NCBI RefSeq assembly: GCF_001667075.1
Contig: NZ_LZIL01000078.1
Location: 310,001-374,000 of the forward strand
Source: Mycobacterium sp. 852014-52450_SCH5900713
GTDB taxonomy: Bacteria > Actinomycetota > Actinomycetes > Mycobacteriales > Mycobacteriaceae
Direction of reading: 5' to 3'
Length of the DNA: 64,000 nt
Positions 8,523 to 16,334 of this stretch are shown piece by piece. Position 1 is the first letter of the stretch. The number at the start of each line of letters is the position of its first letter. Under the pieces are notes generated by a model. The model was not told the DNA's origin and ran no database searches. It saw only the letters and a list, made by a program, of their open reading frames with translations. A program made the translations under genes and the position numbers.

Positions 8523-9947
8523 TTACTGTGACGTCTGCTTTGGCAGCCACGGCTCTTGCCAGCTGCGGTGACCGTGCAGCAGCGACTGCGCGGCCTCGGG
8601 TCCCCACGAGCCCTGGTCGTAGTGATGGATCCGATCCGGCTTGTCCAGCACGGGCTGCACGATCCGCCATGTCTCCTCGATGGCGTCTTCCCGGGCGAAC
8701 AGCTGGCGGTCGCCGGTGAGCGCGGCGTAAAGCAGCCGTTCGTAGGGACGCACGGCTTCCCCGAGATCCTCGGCGAACGACGAGTCCATGTGTACGTCGT
8801 GCCATCCGTCGCCGACTTGGGCGGACAACTGCAGCCGCATCCCCGGATCGGGATCGATGCGCAGCACGATCTGATTGGGCGCGGGCGGCCGACGGTTGGG
8901 CAAAAACGAAAATCCCGGAACGTGGTGGAGGAACATTCGCACCTCGGTGACCTTCTCCGGCAACGCTTTTCCTGCGCGCAAGAATATCGGCACGCCCGCC
9001 CAGCGCCAGTTGTCGATCTCGGTCCGCAGCGCGATATAGGTCTCGGTTTGGGAATCCTTCGCCACCCCGTCCACGTCGGTGTAGCCACGGTATTGGCCAC
9101 GCACGCAACGCTCGGGATCCAGCGCCGGCATCGCGCGGAACACCTCAGCCTTCTTGTCGTTGAGGTCATCGGCGCTGGGACCGACGGGGGGCTCCATCGC
9201 GACCAGTGCGAGCACCTGGAGCAGATGGTTCTGCACGACGTCACGCAGGGCACCCACCGCGTCGTAGAACTTGCCACGGTCCTCGATGCCGAAATCCTCG
9301 GCCATGGTGATGTGAATTTCGGAAATGCTGTCCCGGTCCCAGAGCTTGGCCAGGCCGTTGTTGGCGAAGCGCAGGTATTGCAGCTCTTCGACGGGTTGCT
9401 TGCCCAGGAAGTGATCCACCCGCAGGATCTGGTCCTCGTCGAGCACCGCACGCAGCCGCGCGTTCAAGTCGCGGGCGGAGGCCAGGTCGTGGCCGAACGG
9501 CTTCTCCACCGCGACGCGTGCACACTCCAACAGGTCGGCCTTGGCGAGGTTCTCCACGATCGGCGCGAACAGGGACGGCGGCATTTCCAGGTAGTACAGG
9601 GGCCGGCAGTCCTTGCCGATCTTCTTGGCGAGCTGGCCGTAGAGCTTGTCGTCGGTGACGTCACCGTGCAGATAGGACAGCCGGCCAGCGAACCGCTCGA
9701 ACACCGCGTCGTCGAACTTCTCTCCCGACGCCTTGATGGCGTCGCGGGCACGCTCGACCAGCTTCTCGAGGGAGATGTCGTCGCTGGCCACGCCGACGAT
9801 CGGGATGTCCAACATGCCGCGCGCCTCGAGCCGGTACAAGGCGCGGTAGGTCATCTTGCGCGCCAGGTCCCCGGTGATGCCGAATATCACCAGCTTGTTC
9901 GAAGAGTTGTCCCCGCCGTCAGCCAAGCCCGCACCTCCGAAAGTCAT
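8523..9947 (-). CDS. zwf1: Glucose-6-phosphate 1-dehydrogenase
   Basis: 474 residues. NADP Rossmann motif VIFGITGDLARKMTYRAL near the N-terminus, catalytic/substrate motif RVDHFLGKQPVEEL, and a full-length C-terminal domain ending in SWGPEAAQSLLHGH. First enzyme of the oxidative pentose-phosphate branch, making 6-phosphogluconolactone and NADPH. I chose ATG at 9947, preceded by GGAAGAG; an in-frame GTG six codons upstream (9965) is possible. A TAGTGT box on the minus strand upstream is a candidate -10. Operon zwf1-gnd2; lactonase is not in the window. Confidence 0.93.
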   Translation of the reverse strand: MTFGGAGLADGGDNSSNKLVIFGITGDLARKMTYRALYRLEARGMLDIPIVGVASDDISLEKLVERARDAIKASGEKFDDAVFERFAGRLSYLHGDVTDDKLYGQLAKKIGKDCRPLYYLEMPPSLFAPIVENLAKADLLECARVAVEKPFGHDLASARDLNARLRAVLDEDQILRVDHFLGKQPVEELQYLRFANNGLAKLWDRDSISEIHITMAEDFGIEDRGKFYDAVGALRDVVQNHLLQVLALVAMEPPVGPSADDLNDKKAEVFRAMPALDPERCVRGQYRGYTDVDGVAKDSQTETYIALRTEIDNWRWAGVPIFLRAGKALPEKVTEVRMFLHHVPGFSFLPNRRPPAPNQIVLRIDPDPGMRLQLSAQVGDGWHDVHMDSSFAEDLGEAVRPYERLLYAALTGDRQLFAREDAIEETWRIVQPVLDKPDRIHHYDQGSWGPEAAQSLLHGHRSWQEPWLPKQTSQ

Positions 9948-10050
9948 CGGCTCTTCCAGACTCACTACCCGCGGCGGTCGGACCTAACACTAGACACCGC
10001 ACACAGACCCGACAACCTCAAGCCATCGCGGCCTTTGACAGGATGCTTGG

Positions 10051-10875
10051 GTGGGTGACGCGCTGCATATCACGGTCTACGTCCTGGCCGGCGTAGCCGC
10101 GACCGAAGCCATCGCACTTGCCGTGCTGGCGCGGCTACTGGTCCGCAGCCGCCAGGAGATCGACGAGTTGCGGCACCGCACCGACACCCGCAATTGGTTG
10201 CTGTCGGGTGGGCGCGAGGCCGTCAAGACCGTGTGGCAGACCGCAAACCTGGTGCGCAAAGAAGGTTTCGGCGGCGCCATCCGCAGTTCGATCGAAGACC
10301 TCGCCGACTGGGCGGAGGTGGAGCGTCCCGACTTGGCGCGCGTCACGCCGGACGGCCGGGTGGTGATCCTGTTCTCCGACATCGAGGAATCCACCGCGCT
10401 CAACGAGCGCATCGGTGACCGGGCCTTCGTGAAGCTCATTGCCGCACACGACAAGCTGGTGTCAGAGCTCGTGCAACGGCGGTCCGGTCACGTGGTGAAG
10501 AGCCAGGGCGATGGCTTCATGGTCGCCTTCGCCCGCGCCGACCAGGCGGTGCGGTGCGGCATGGACCTGCAGCGTGCGCTACGCCGGGATGCAAAGCGCA
10601 AGCGGCACGCGGAAATTCGCGTCCGCATCGGCATCCATATGGGCCGCTCGGTGCGGCGCGGCGAAGATCTGTTCGGCCGCAACGTCGCGATGGCGGCGCG
10701 GGTGGCAGCGCAGGCCGTCGGCGGCGAGATCTTGGTGAGTCAACCGGTGCGAGATGCCGTTTCCGACTGTGACGACATCCGTTTCGACGAGGGCCGCGAC
10801 GTCGAACTGAAGGGATTTTCGGGCGACTATCGCTTGTTCGCCGTCGAGGCCCCGGCCGATCCCGATTCGGACTGA
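10051..10875 (+). CDS. Membrane-anchored class III adenylate cyclase
   Basis: 274 residues, GTG start. One N-terminal membrane helix (about residues 8-30), a linker, then a complete class III cyclase domain. Metal-binding Asp110 sits in ILFSDIEEST, second metal Asp154 in KSQGDGF, with Lys150 as candidate adenine-recognising residue, and GRNVAMAAR supplies the Asn211/Arg217 transition-state pair. All catalytic residues seem present, so it should convert ATP to cAMP as a dimer. From memory the M. tuberculosis counterpart (Rv1120c/Rv1119c) is a broken gene; here it is intact. Divergent from zwf1. Confidence 0.88.
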   Translation: MGDALHITVYVLAGVAATEAIALAVLARLLVRSRQEIDELRHRTDTRNWLLSGGREAVKTVWQTANLVRKEGFGGAIRSSIEDLADWAEVERPDLARVTPDGRVVILFSDIEESTALNERIGDRAFVKLIAAHDKLVSELVQRRSGHVVKSQGDGFMVAFARADQAVRCGMDLQRALRRDAKRKRHAEIRVRIGIHMGRSVRRGEDLFGRNVAMAARVAAQAVGGEILVSQPVRDAVSDCDDIRFDEGRDVELKGFSGDYRLFAVEAPADPDSD

Positions 10876-11036
10876 AAGCCCTCGCCGTCATTTTCGGCCA
10901 GCCGCTGGTGCAGGCGGGACCGTACCTCGTCGGCCGTGTAGGCGCGTCGCTTGCGTTGGTCGCGGACCACCAGCGCACCCCCGGCGACGACACCCGCGAC
11001 GCCGGCCAGCCCAAGCCATTTCCACACATTGCGCAT
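10827..11036 (-). CDS. Small single-pass membrane protein
   Basis: 69 residues from ATG: MRNVWKWLGLAGVAGVVAGG forms one N-terminal membrane helix, followed by basic VRDQRKRRAYTADEVRSRLHQRLAE and a Ser/Gly-rich tail. The helix-plus-YTADEVRSRLHQRL layout looks like a real mycobacterial small protein rather than a shadow. Its last ~16 codons overlap the end of the cyclase gene in the opposite direction. An upstream TTG start (11081) is in frame but has poor spacing. Function unknown. Confidence 0.6.
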   Translation of the reverse strand: MRNVWKWLGLAGVAGVVAGGALVVRDQRKRRAYTADEVRSRLHQRLAENDGEGFQSESGSAGASTANKR

Positions 11037-11137
11037 GAACCCAGGGTATTCGCGCTGCGACTGACTTGTGTGCTCTTGCAACTCCGAAGCCCAAGGGCCG
11101 GACGTGTTGGTGACAGACGCGAAGTACTCTCCTCATA

Positions 11138-11827
11138 ATGCTCACCCTCGATCAAGCGCTGAACGAAACGCGCACGGGCGATCTCTGGCTGTTTCGCGGC
11201 CGTTCCAGGCCCGACCGCGCGATTCAGACGCTGACGAACGCACCGGTGAACCACGTCGGCATGACGGTGGCTATTGACGACCTGCCGCCGTTGATCTGGC
11301 ACGCCGAGTTGGGTGACAAGCTCGTCGACATGTGGACCGGCACCAACCACCGGGGCGTGCAACTCAACGATCTGCACCAGGCCGTCCTGCAGTGGACCCA
11401 GCGGTACCAGCAGCGGTGCTGGCTGCGCCAGCTGACGCCCAATCCCACCCGCGAGCAGGAGAACAAACTGCTGCGGGTGATCGCGCGGATGGACGGCACC
11501 GCGTTTCCCACCACCGCGCGGCTGACCGGTCGCTGGTTCCGCGGCCGGCTCCCGACCATCAACGACTGGGTCCGGGGAATCCCGGTGGTGGACAAAAAGG
11601 TTCGCGAGCAGTCCCGGCGTCTTCGGGAGGAGCGCAAGATGAGCCTTTCCACGGCATATTGCGCGGAGACGGTGGCGATCACCTACGAGGAAATGGGATT
11701 GCTGAACACAGACAAGGACGCCAATTGGTTTGACCCGGGCAAGTTCTGGAGCGGCGACACGCTTCCGCTGGCGCCGGGCTATCAGCTGGGCGAGGAAATC
11801 GCCATCACGGTAAGCGAATCCGGCTAG
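11138..11827 (+). CDS. Permuted papain-fold (YiiX/NlpC-P60-like) conserved protein
   Basis: 229 residues. Begins with GDLWLFRGRSRPDRAIQTLTNAPVNHVGMTVA and has SLSTAYCAETVAITYEEMGLL near residue 170. The order His (in NHVGM) first and Cys (in YCAE) later is the circularly permuted NlpC/P60 arrangement of YiiX- and LRAT-like proteins, where GDL, HVGM and a (F/Y)CSE-type motif recur. Likely a thiol hydrolase or acyltransferase acting on a lipid or amide; no signal peptide, so probably cytosolic. From memory this position in H37Rv is a conserved hypothetical (Rv1118c). The family call is my reading of motifs and needs a profile search. Confidence 0.65.
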   Translation: MLTLDQALNETRTGDLWLFRGRSRPDRAIQTLTNAPVNHVGMTVAIDDLPPLIWHAELGDKLVDMWTGTNHRGVQLNDLHQAVLQWTQRYQQRCWLRQLTPNPTREQENKLLRVIARMDGTAFPTTARLTGRWFRGRLPTINDWVRGIPVVDKKVREQSRRLREERKMSLSTAYCAETVAITYEEMGLLNTDKDANWFDPGKFWSGDTLPLAPGYQLGEEIAITVSESG

Positions 11828-12147
11828 TCGACCGACATCTCACCCAGTTGGGACCATCCCGTCGCATCGATGGTTTGGTTGATTATTTTCGGGGTGGACG
11901 TCAGCGCCTGCGGGAGTTCTTCCATGGCCCGCTTGAAGTGGTCGCTGTTCACGTGGATGCCGCCCGCCTCACCGTCACGGAAGGCCTCCACCAAAACGTA
12001 CTCAGCCGGGTTGTCCAGGCTGCGCGACCACTCGAACCAGAGATTGCCTTCCTCGGCACGGGTGGCGGCCGTGAAGGATGCGACGAGTTCTGGCCAGCGG
12101 TCCGTCCACTCGGGCTTGGTATCGAACTTCACGACGACGAAGATCAC
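11824..12147 (-). CDS. Antibiotic biosynthesis monooxygenase (ABM) domain protein
   Basis: 107 residues, GTG start. MIFVVVKFDTKPEWTDRWPELVASFTAATRAEEGNLWFEW followed by YVLVEAFRDGEAGGIHVNSDHFKRAMEELP is the single ferredoxin-like ABM/YgiN fold, with the conserved VNSDHF histidine. Such proteins act as cofactor-free quinol monooxygenases or as small stress proteins. The stop overlaps the convergent upstream gene by four bases. From memory it corresponds to Rv1117. It is the last conserved-order gene before the accessory stretch. Confidence 0.85.
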   Translation of the reverse strand: MIFVVVKFDTKPEWTDRWPELVASFTAATRAEEGNLWFEWSRSLDNPAEYVLVEAFRDGEAGGIHVNSDHFKRAMEELPQALTSTPKIINQTIDATGWSQLGEMSVD

Positions 12148-12259
12148 TTGCGGTCCCGCCTAGCTCGCTCCTGGATGCTGCGCCTCGCCCGATCGCGGCG
12201 AGCAGCGCCAGCATATCCGCCCGCCGGCGTCGCCGATGGGCCGGCCTCCAGCAAAGTGC

Positions 12260-12289
12260 GCCCCGGGGGTTTAAATTAAACGCCCGGGC
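12260..12289. repeat. Imperfect inverted repeat around GTTTAAATTAAAC
   Basis: Arms GCCCCGGGGGTTTAA and TTAAACGCCCGGGC pair except for one extra C and one G/C mismatch, centred on A12275. An all-AT core of this type is rare in a GC-rich mycobacterial genome. It could be an operator for the ABM gene on the minus strand, or a cruciform-forming recombination site. Confidence 0.5.
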
Positions 12290-12434
12290 CCACCCTCGCA
12301 TTGATTCTGTACGAATCGCGGACCGCTTACCCTCGCCGCGAGTGGCCTGCCTCACAAACCTTGCGCAGGCCGAGCTATTTCACTTTGCACTAGCTCCTGT
12401 TCTGCTTGCGTGTCCTATATGCGTCAAATAGTGG

Positions 12435-12457
12435 CGCGAAAGATCGAGGCTTTCGCG
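12435..12457 (-). terminator. Hairpin downstream of the NlpC/P60 gene
   Basis: Perfect 8-bp stem CGCGAAAG/CTTTCGCG with a 7-base loop, about 12 bases after the stop of the minus-strand gene ending at 12469. No U-tract follows, so it would be a weak or Rho-assisted terminator. Confidence 0.4.
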
Positions 12458-12468
12458 AAATGATTTCG

Positions 12469-13023
12469 TTAAGGATTCGCAATTCCCGGGTCGCCGGGCG
12501 GCGGCATTTCGGGCCCCGGCGGGGCCGGGGCTGCGGGCGGCGCGGGGGCCGTAGCGTCGACCAGGACGGGCGGCGCCTCCGGCGGTGGCGGTGGCGCGTC
12601 CGGTGGCGGCGGCGGTGCGTCGGGCGGCGGGGGAAGGGCACCTTCGCCATCCGGCGGCATGGGCAGGAACATGTGGTGCGTGAACCCGGCCTGGTAGGCG
12701 CCGGCACCACCGATGTGCACTCCGCCGTGCTCACCGCTGGATACCGGGGTCCCGTCCGGCAGCGTCGCGGCCGTGTGGCCGCCGTTCCACCCGATCACGA
12801 GGGCGTTGGGGGCGGTTCCGTATTGAAACCCGCGCGCCAACAATGCCGCCTCTTCATTTCCGGTGTTGAACCGGTTTCCGAAGACCGGCCTGTCGGATGC
12901 CGCGTTGGCAACCCAGGAAACGAGTCCAGAGCAATCCGTCCCGGAGGGAGAATCCCCACCCGCAATATAAGGCGTCCCGGATACCTGATTGATCAATGAC
13001 ATCAATGTTGCAAGAACTACCAT
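12469..13023 (-). CDS. Endolysin-like NlpC/P60 peptidase with proline-rich tail
   Basis: 184 residues from ATG (MVVLATLMSLINQVSGTPYI). TDCSGLVSWVANAA holds the catalytic Cys31 and GWNGGHTAATLPDGTPVSS the His83, as in NlpC/P60 gamma-D-glutamyl-diaminopimelate endopeptidases. The compact AGGDSPSGTDCSGL and THHMFLPMP ends resemble the N-terminal peptidase domain of mycobacteriophage lysins. The tail from about residue 130 is repetitive proline-rich (repeated DAPPPPP). I see no signal peptide with this start; a longer TTG/GTG version from 13080 would not add one. Cytosolic accumulation or export by a holin-like route is possible. Confidence 0.7.
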   Translation of the reverse strand: MVVLATLMSLINQVSGTPYIAGGDSPSGTDCSGLVSWVANAASDRPVFGNRFNTGNEEAALLARGFQYGTAPNALVIGWNGGHTAATLPDGTPVSSGEHGGVHIGGAGAYQAGFTHHMFLPMPPDGEGALPPPPDAPPPPPDAPPPPPEAPPVLVDATAPAPPAAPAPPGPEMPPPGDPGIANP

Positions 13024-13112
13024 GGCCGGGGACGCTAGCAATAGCGGATATTGTTCGCCAAAATTTGTGGCGCACGTCATTCGCAGGCGGGAAAATGGCG
13101 CTCACCGCACGT

Positions 13113-13427
13113 TCAGCAAACCTGCTGCGGCGGTAGGTGCGGCCACCAGCAAACGGCCGCGCGCACGATCAGGGGGTCTTGGGACCCGCGTTCGGTACCC
13201 GCAATCTCCCGGTCGTCGAGCGTCTCGGCCCGGCGTTCGAGCTCCTCGGGTGTGCCAGGGCAGTCCTGGGAGACCACGACGAGGTCTTCACGCCGCGGCG
13301 GCCCACCACGTATGAGTGCCTGCGTGCCCTTGGGCGCTGGCGCGTCCGCGCGGGTCATCAATGAATTCGTACCAAGTAGCGAGATTTCGCAGAAAGCAAC
13401 GCGCCAGTTCATCGGCCCCCGTCGCAT
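13113..13427 (-). pseudogene. Possible degenerate coding remnant
   Basis: A 104-codon frame containing KGTQALIRGGPPRREDLVVVSQDC reads like protein-coding sequence, but its start (RGPMNWRVAFCEISLLG) and end (VRAAVCWWPHLPPQQVC) do not. A second minus frame at 13288-13629 carries ATDATGADELARCFLRNLATWYEFIDD. The pair may be two pieces of one frameshifted gene next to the endolysin-like gene. I do not recognise the family. The 428 bases from 13024 to 13451 contain nothing else I can support. Confidence 0.3.
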
Positions 13428-13451
13428 CGGTAGCGGTCCGGCGAGGGTTTG

Positions 13452-14123
13452 TCATTGCCAGAGGCCACGAAGCGACAGCGAGCTCAGCCAACCGAGCCCG
13501 ATTGCGATCGAGATTCTTTGGGTGATACCGCTTTTGCCGCCGAGGCGGGATCGACCCCTGATCGCGGCGCCCAAGAGAAGCAGGCTGCCCGCCATCACCG
13601 TGCTCGATCCCGCCGAATAACAGGCCCATCGGTAATCGCCGCTCCGAACCGCGGTGGCCGCGCTGGCCAGGCCAGCGGCGGGTATGCCCACAAAGACCGG
13701 GATTCCGCAGAGGTCGTGGATCCGGCCCGCACGAGTGGGCCGGGCCGGGGCGGCCACCCGGCTCGTCACGTCGGGGCGCTCGCCGAGAAGGTCACCAACG
13801 TAATCGGTGACGAAGACTCCCGAGCCGATCAGCCCAATGCCCGCTCCTGCGACGAGCGCCGGAACGGCGCGGGGTCCAATGCGCCGCCGATCGCAATGTG
13901 CGAGACCGGCGGCCGCGCATGAATATAGGGCTCCGGCAAGGATGAAATTGATGCGCTGGTACCAACCTTGACGACCCACCGCAAGCGAACTGACCGGGTA
14001 GCGCCGCCAATCGTAACCCCGACGCGCGGCTCCGATCACGGTGAAAGCCGTAACGAAGAGCGGCCCGGCAAGGGCACCGCAGAGGAGCTGAACAGAATGC
14101 ACGCGTGGCAAGCCGGCTGACAC
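13452..14123 (-). CDS. DUF998-type membrane protein
   Basis: 223 residues, GTG start. About six membrane helices (near residues 13-30, 58-75, 85-105, 140-158, 168-190, 203-218). The pattern GAARRGYDWRRYPVSSLAVGRQGWYQRINFILAGAL matches DUF998, where the (H/Y)PVSSL.LG..GW..NF motif is conserved. No enzymatic role is known for the family. It is a single gene in the accessory stretch. Confidence 0.7.
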   Translation of the reverse strand: MSAGLPRVHSVQLLCGALAGPLFVTAFTVIGAARRGYDWRRYPVSSLAVGRQGWYQRINFILAGALYSCAAAGLAHCDRRRIGPRAVPALVAGAGIGLIGSGVFVTDYVGDLLGERPDVTSRVAAPARPTRAGRIHDLCGIPVFVGIPAAGLASAATAVRSGDYRWACYSAGSSTVMAGSLLLLGAAIRGRSRLGGKSGITQRISIAIGLGWLSSLSLRGLWQ

Positions 14124-14220
14124 CTGACTAGGTTACTCAAACGTGTAGCCGTATAGCGGTTACACCGCGCCCCTTACAGCTCCACCGAGATGCGGTCCGT
14201 CCAAATTCTTTGCACACCAG

Positions 14221-14619
14221 TCATATTCCGAACTTGGCGCGGGCCTCGTCCGTCACCGGGGTGAAGAGGTTGACAAGATTCCCGTCGGGATCCCGCAGGA
14301 GCAGCGCGCGATTACCCCACGGCATCGTGGTCGGCCTCGTCACGACCTCCCCGACGCGCTCCTGCAGCCGCTCGTATTGCGCGTCAACATCGTGGACTAT
14401 GAACTCCACGATCGCGCTGCGGTTGGCGGCCGGCTCGGCCGATCCAGCCGCGAACAGCGGCACGGTCTTGTCGCTGCCGATGGCCAGCGTGCCAACCGGC
14501 GTCGGAATTTCGGCGAAAAGCTCGTTGCCCCATACGGCGGGGGTCTCGGTGACCGTCTCGTAGAAATCGACGAGCCGCTTGACGTCGGCGGTGATGATAC
14601 GGGTGGAAACGAACTTCAT
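14221..14619 (-). CDS. VOC family (glyoxalase-fold) protein
   Basis: 132 residues, ATG at 14619 preceded by AGGAGGGCTC, a strong Shine-Dalgarno that decides the start over an in-frame upstream codon. MKFVSTRIITADVKRLVDFYETVT opens the fold, and ALLLRDPDGNLVNLFTPV closes it with the usual metal-ligand Glu replaced by Asn in NLVNLF. Single VOC domain, so it would dimerise to build its sites. Function unknown. Confidence 0.85.
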   Translation of the reverse strand: MKFVSTRIITADVKRLVDFYETVTETPAVWGNELFAEIPTPVGTLAIGSDKTVPLFAAGSAEPAANRSAIVEFIVHDVDAQYERLQERVGEVVTRPTTMPWGNRALLLRDPDGNLVNLFTPVTDEARAKFGI

Positions 14620-14720
14620 GGAGCCCTCCTGGCGGCCGTGACGGTGCAACTAGTGCGACCAGGGCATGCTAAGGAACGCCGCCGACAAGATGGCGGTTGC
14701 GGGCACTGCAGCACGTTCGC

Positions 14721-15104
14721 TTAGGCCGGAGTCCAGATTCCGTTGTTCCAGAACCCCCAATTGCCCGGGCCAGTCGGATTCCACATCAGCTGAGCCCCCG
14801 GCGCCCACGCCGGCTGGGGTGGCGGCGGAGGCGCCCAGACGGGCGGTGGCCCCCAGGGTCCCGCGCCCGCCGGGTAACTCTGGCCCGCCGGACCTTGCCA
14901 GTCGTGGCAGTGATTCCAGTCCCAGTCGTAGACCCTGCCCCAGCTCGCGTCCCACGGATTGCCCGGGCACCAATGCGAGGTCGGGGCTGGGACGGCCTGG
15001 GCCACTCCACCCGTCAGCCCTAGAGCGGACAACACCAACCCGCAACCCACCACGATCCTCGTAGACCGCCGGACCGACGCCTCCGCCTGCTTGACAGTCG
15101 CCAT
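14721..15104 (-). CDS. Secreted Trp/Pro-rich small protein
   Basis: 127 residues. N-terminal signal peptide: basic RRSTR, hydrophobic IVVGCGLVLSALGLTGG and a signal peptidase I site VAQAVPAPT near residue 38. The mature part is rich in Trp, Pro and Gly (HWCPGNPWDASWGRVYDWDWNHCHDW) with two cysteines that could form a disulfide. Small secreted WD-rich proteins of this type recur in mycobacteria with no assigned function. It is not clearly in an operon with its neighbours. Confidence 0.7.
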   Translation of the reverse strand: MATVKQAEASVRRSTRIVVGCGLVLSALGLTGGVAQAVPAPTSHWCPGNPWDASWGRVYDWDWNHCHDWQGPAGQSYPAGAGPWGPPPVWAPPPPPQPAWAPGAQLMWNPTGPGNWGFWNNGIWTPA

Positions 15105-15162
15105 CTGTCAAGCATGGTCGACGTGAGACCTGTCCGCTAGACGGCGCGGCGAGGTTTTGACA

Positions 15163-16179
15163 TCAGGCCGCGACTTGCGCCGGCTGCTCTGCCGGTTCAC
15201 GGGAACCTCGCCGGGGGGCAATCCATGGGAACAATGCAAGACCGCTCACCACGATCAGGCCCACGGCCTGAACCAGGATGTACTGGGTAAGACCGCGTTC
15301 GTAGACCACGTTGGCGATCACCATCGCCCCTAGGCTTGCCACGTATAAGACGACCAGACCGAGGGTGAACGGTTCGAACGATGGATGAGATTTGACGGAG
15401 CGCAGTGCGGTCACGGTGACCGCGCAGTAGCCGACCACGAGCATCACGACGACCGGCCACTGAGGTCCGCCGAGCGCGGTGACGACGGTGACCGGCGACA
15501 TCAGGATGGGCCCGGTTAGCAGGACCACCAGGGCTGCGAGCGGTGGAAACGCGCCCATTGCCTTCGCATTCGACCATCGTGCGATACCACTACTGGCCAA
15601 ACCGTCGATTCGGGGCGCGGCCCAAAGCATGATGAAGATGAAGACGGCGTCCCAGATGCCCTGCCAACAGAGATCGAGCAGCGGCCAGCCGACCCAGAAC
15701 TGGAAGTACTCAAAGTTCGGATTCCAGGTCCACCACACGACGTGGCGCAGATTGCCCTCAATGATGTAGGGGGCGTCGAGCGCGATCATGAATAATCCAC
15801 CGGTAACGGCTCCCTGCCAACGCTTTTCGATCCCGATCGCCTCGACGACCTTGAAACCGGTGAACAGGAAAACCGGATAGAAGATCACAACGTACGCGGG
15901 CATCATCGTGGTGCCGTGCCACAAGGGGAACGCAGGCCAGTTGATCATCACCATGAAGTCGCCCTGCTTGTACATGTTGAGTGTGGCCATCCCGGCCAAT
16001 TCCAGCACGAGTCCGTAGATTGTCGCTGCTGCCAGCAATGCGCAGTAGATGCGCCGTCCGCGGCGGAGCTGGACGACGCTGTATGCCACTGCGGCCACGA
16101 ACATGGTCAGCAGCATGACGTCGCACAGATTCGTCTGCCAGGGAAGACCTGCGGGGTTGTTGAACACAATCAGGTTCAT
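15163..16179 (-). CDS. Polytopic membrane protein, family not recognised
   Basis: 338 residues with about eight membrane segments and aromatic loops: PAFPLWHGTTMMPAYVVIFYPVFLF and NPNFEYFQFWVGWPLLDLCW. ATG start with AGGTG upstream. It is divergent from a di-iron hydrolase gene; the 155-base shared region carries a 26-bp inverted repeat. The conserved-looking Trp/His/Asp residues in loops hint at an enzyme or a lipid/terpene handling protein, but I cannot name a family. Confidence 0.7.
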   Translation of the reverse strand: MNLIVFNNPAGLPWQTNLCDVMLLTMFVAAVAYSVVQLRRGRRIYCALLAAATIYGLVLELAGMATLNMYKQGDFMVMINWPAFPLWHGTTMMPAYVVIFYPVFLFTGFKVVEAIGIEKRWQGAVTGGLFMIALDAPYIIEGNLRHVVWWTWNPNFEYFQFWVGWPLLDLCWQGIWDAVFIFIMLWAAPRIDGLASSGIARWSNAKAMGAFPPLAALVVLLTGPILMSPVTVVTALGGPQWPVVVMLVVGYCAVTVTALRSVKSHPSFEPFTLGLVVLYVASLGAMVIANVVYERGLTQYILVQAVGLIVVSGLALFPWIAPRRGSREPAEQPAQVAA

Positions 16180-16202
16180 CTGCGCACACCTGCCATTTGA
16201 CT

Positions 16203-16228
16203 AGACATTTCTGCCTTAACGTATGTCT
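16203..16228. promoter_or_regulatory. Candidate operator between membrane protein and di-iron hydrolase
   Basis: Perfect half-sites AGACAT and ATGTCT separated by 14 bases, in the divergent region. Position and symmetry fit a dimeric repressor site; the TetR gene 1.1 kb downstream is the obvious candidate. Confidence 0.45.
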
Positions 16229-16334
16229 CCTCGGGCCTGCCGTCAAGAATAACCAGCGGCGATCCAGATCTCGGCCATACAAATATCGGTCAGTCGTCTT
16301 GTCTCCAGCGAACTTGGTCGCTAACGTCGACGGC

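Larger units (their letters stand above)
12148..12468. other. Intergenic region with an AT-rich imperfect palindrome
   Basis: 321 bases without a convincing gene. It contains an AT island inside GC-rich arms (12260-12289) and a hairpin (12435-12457). The C-rich to T-rich composition from 12280 to 12430 differs from the neighbours. It marks the left edge of the accessory region. Confidence 0.5.

Noticed and set aside
8556..10058. 500-codon plus-strand open frame
   Set aside because: Antisense shadow of zwf1.
13051..13620. 189-codon plus-strand open frame over the gap after the NlpC/P60 gene
   Set aside because: Ser/Arg-rich, no motif, overlaps the DUF998 gene; not coding-like.
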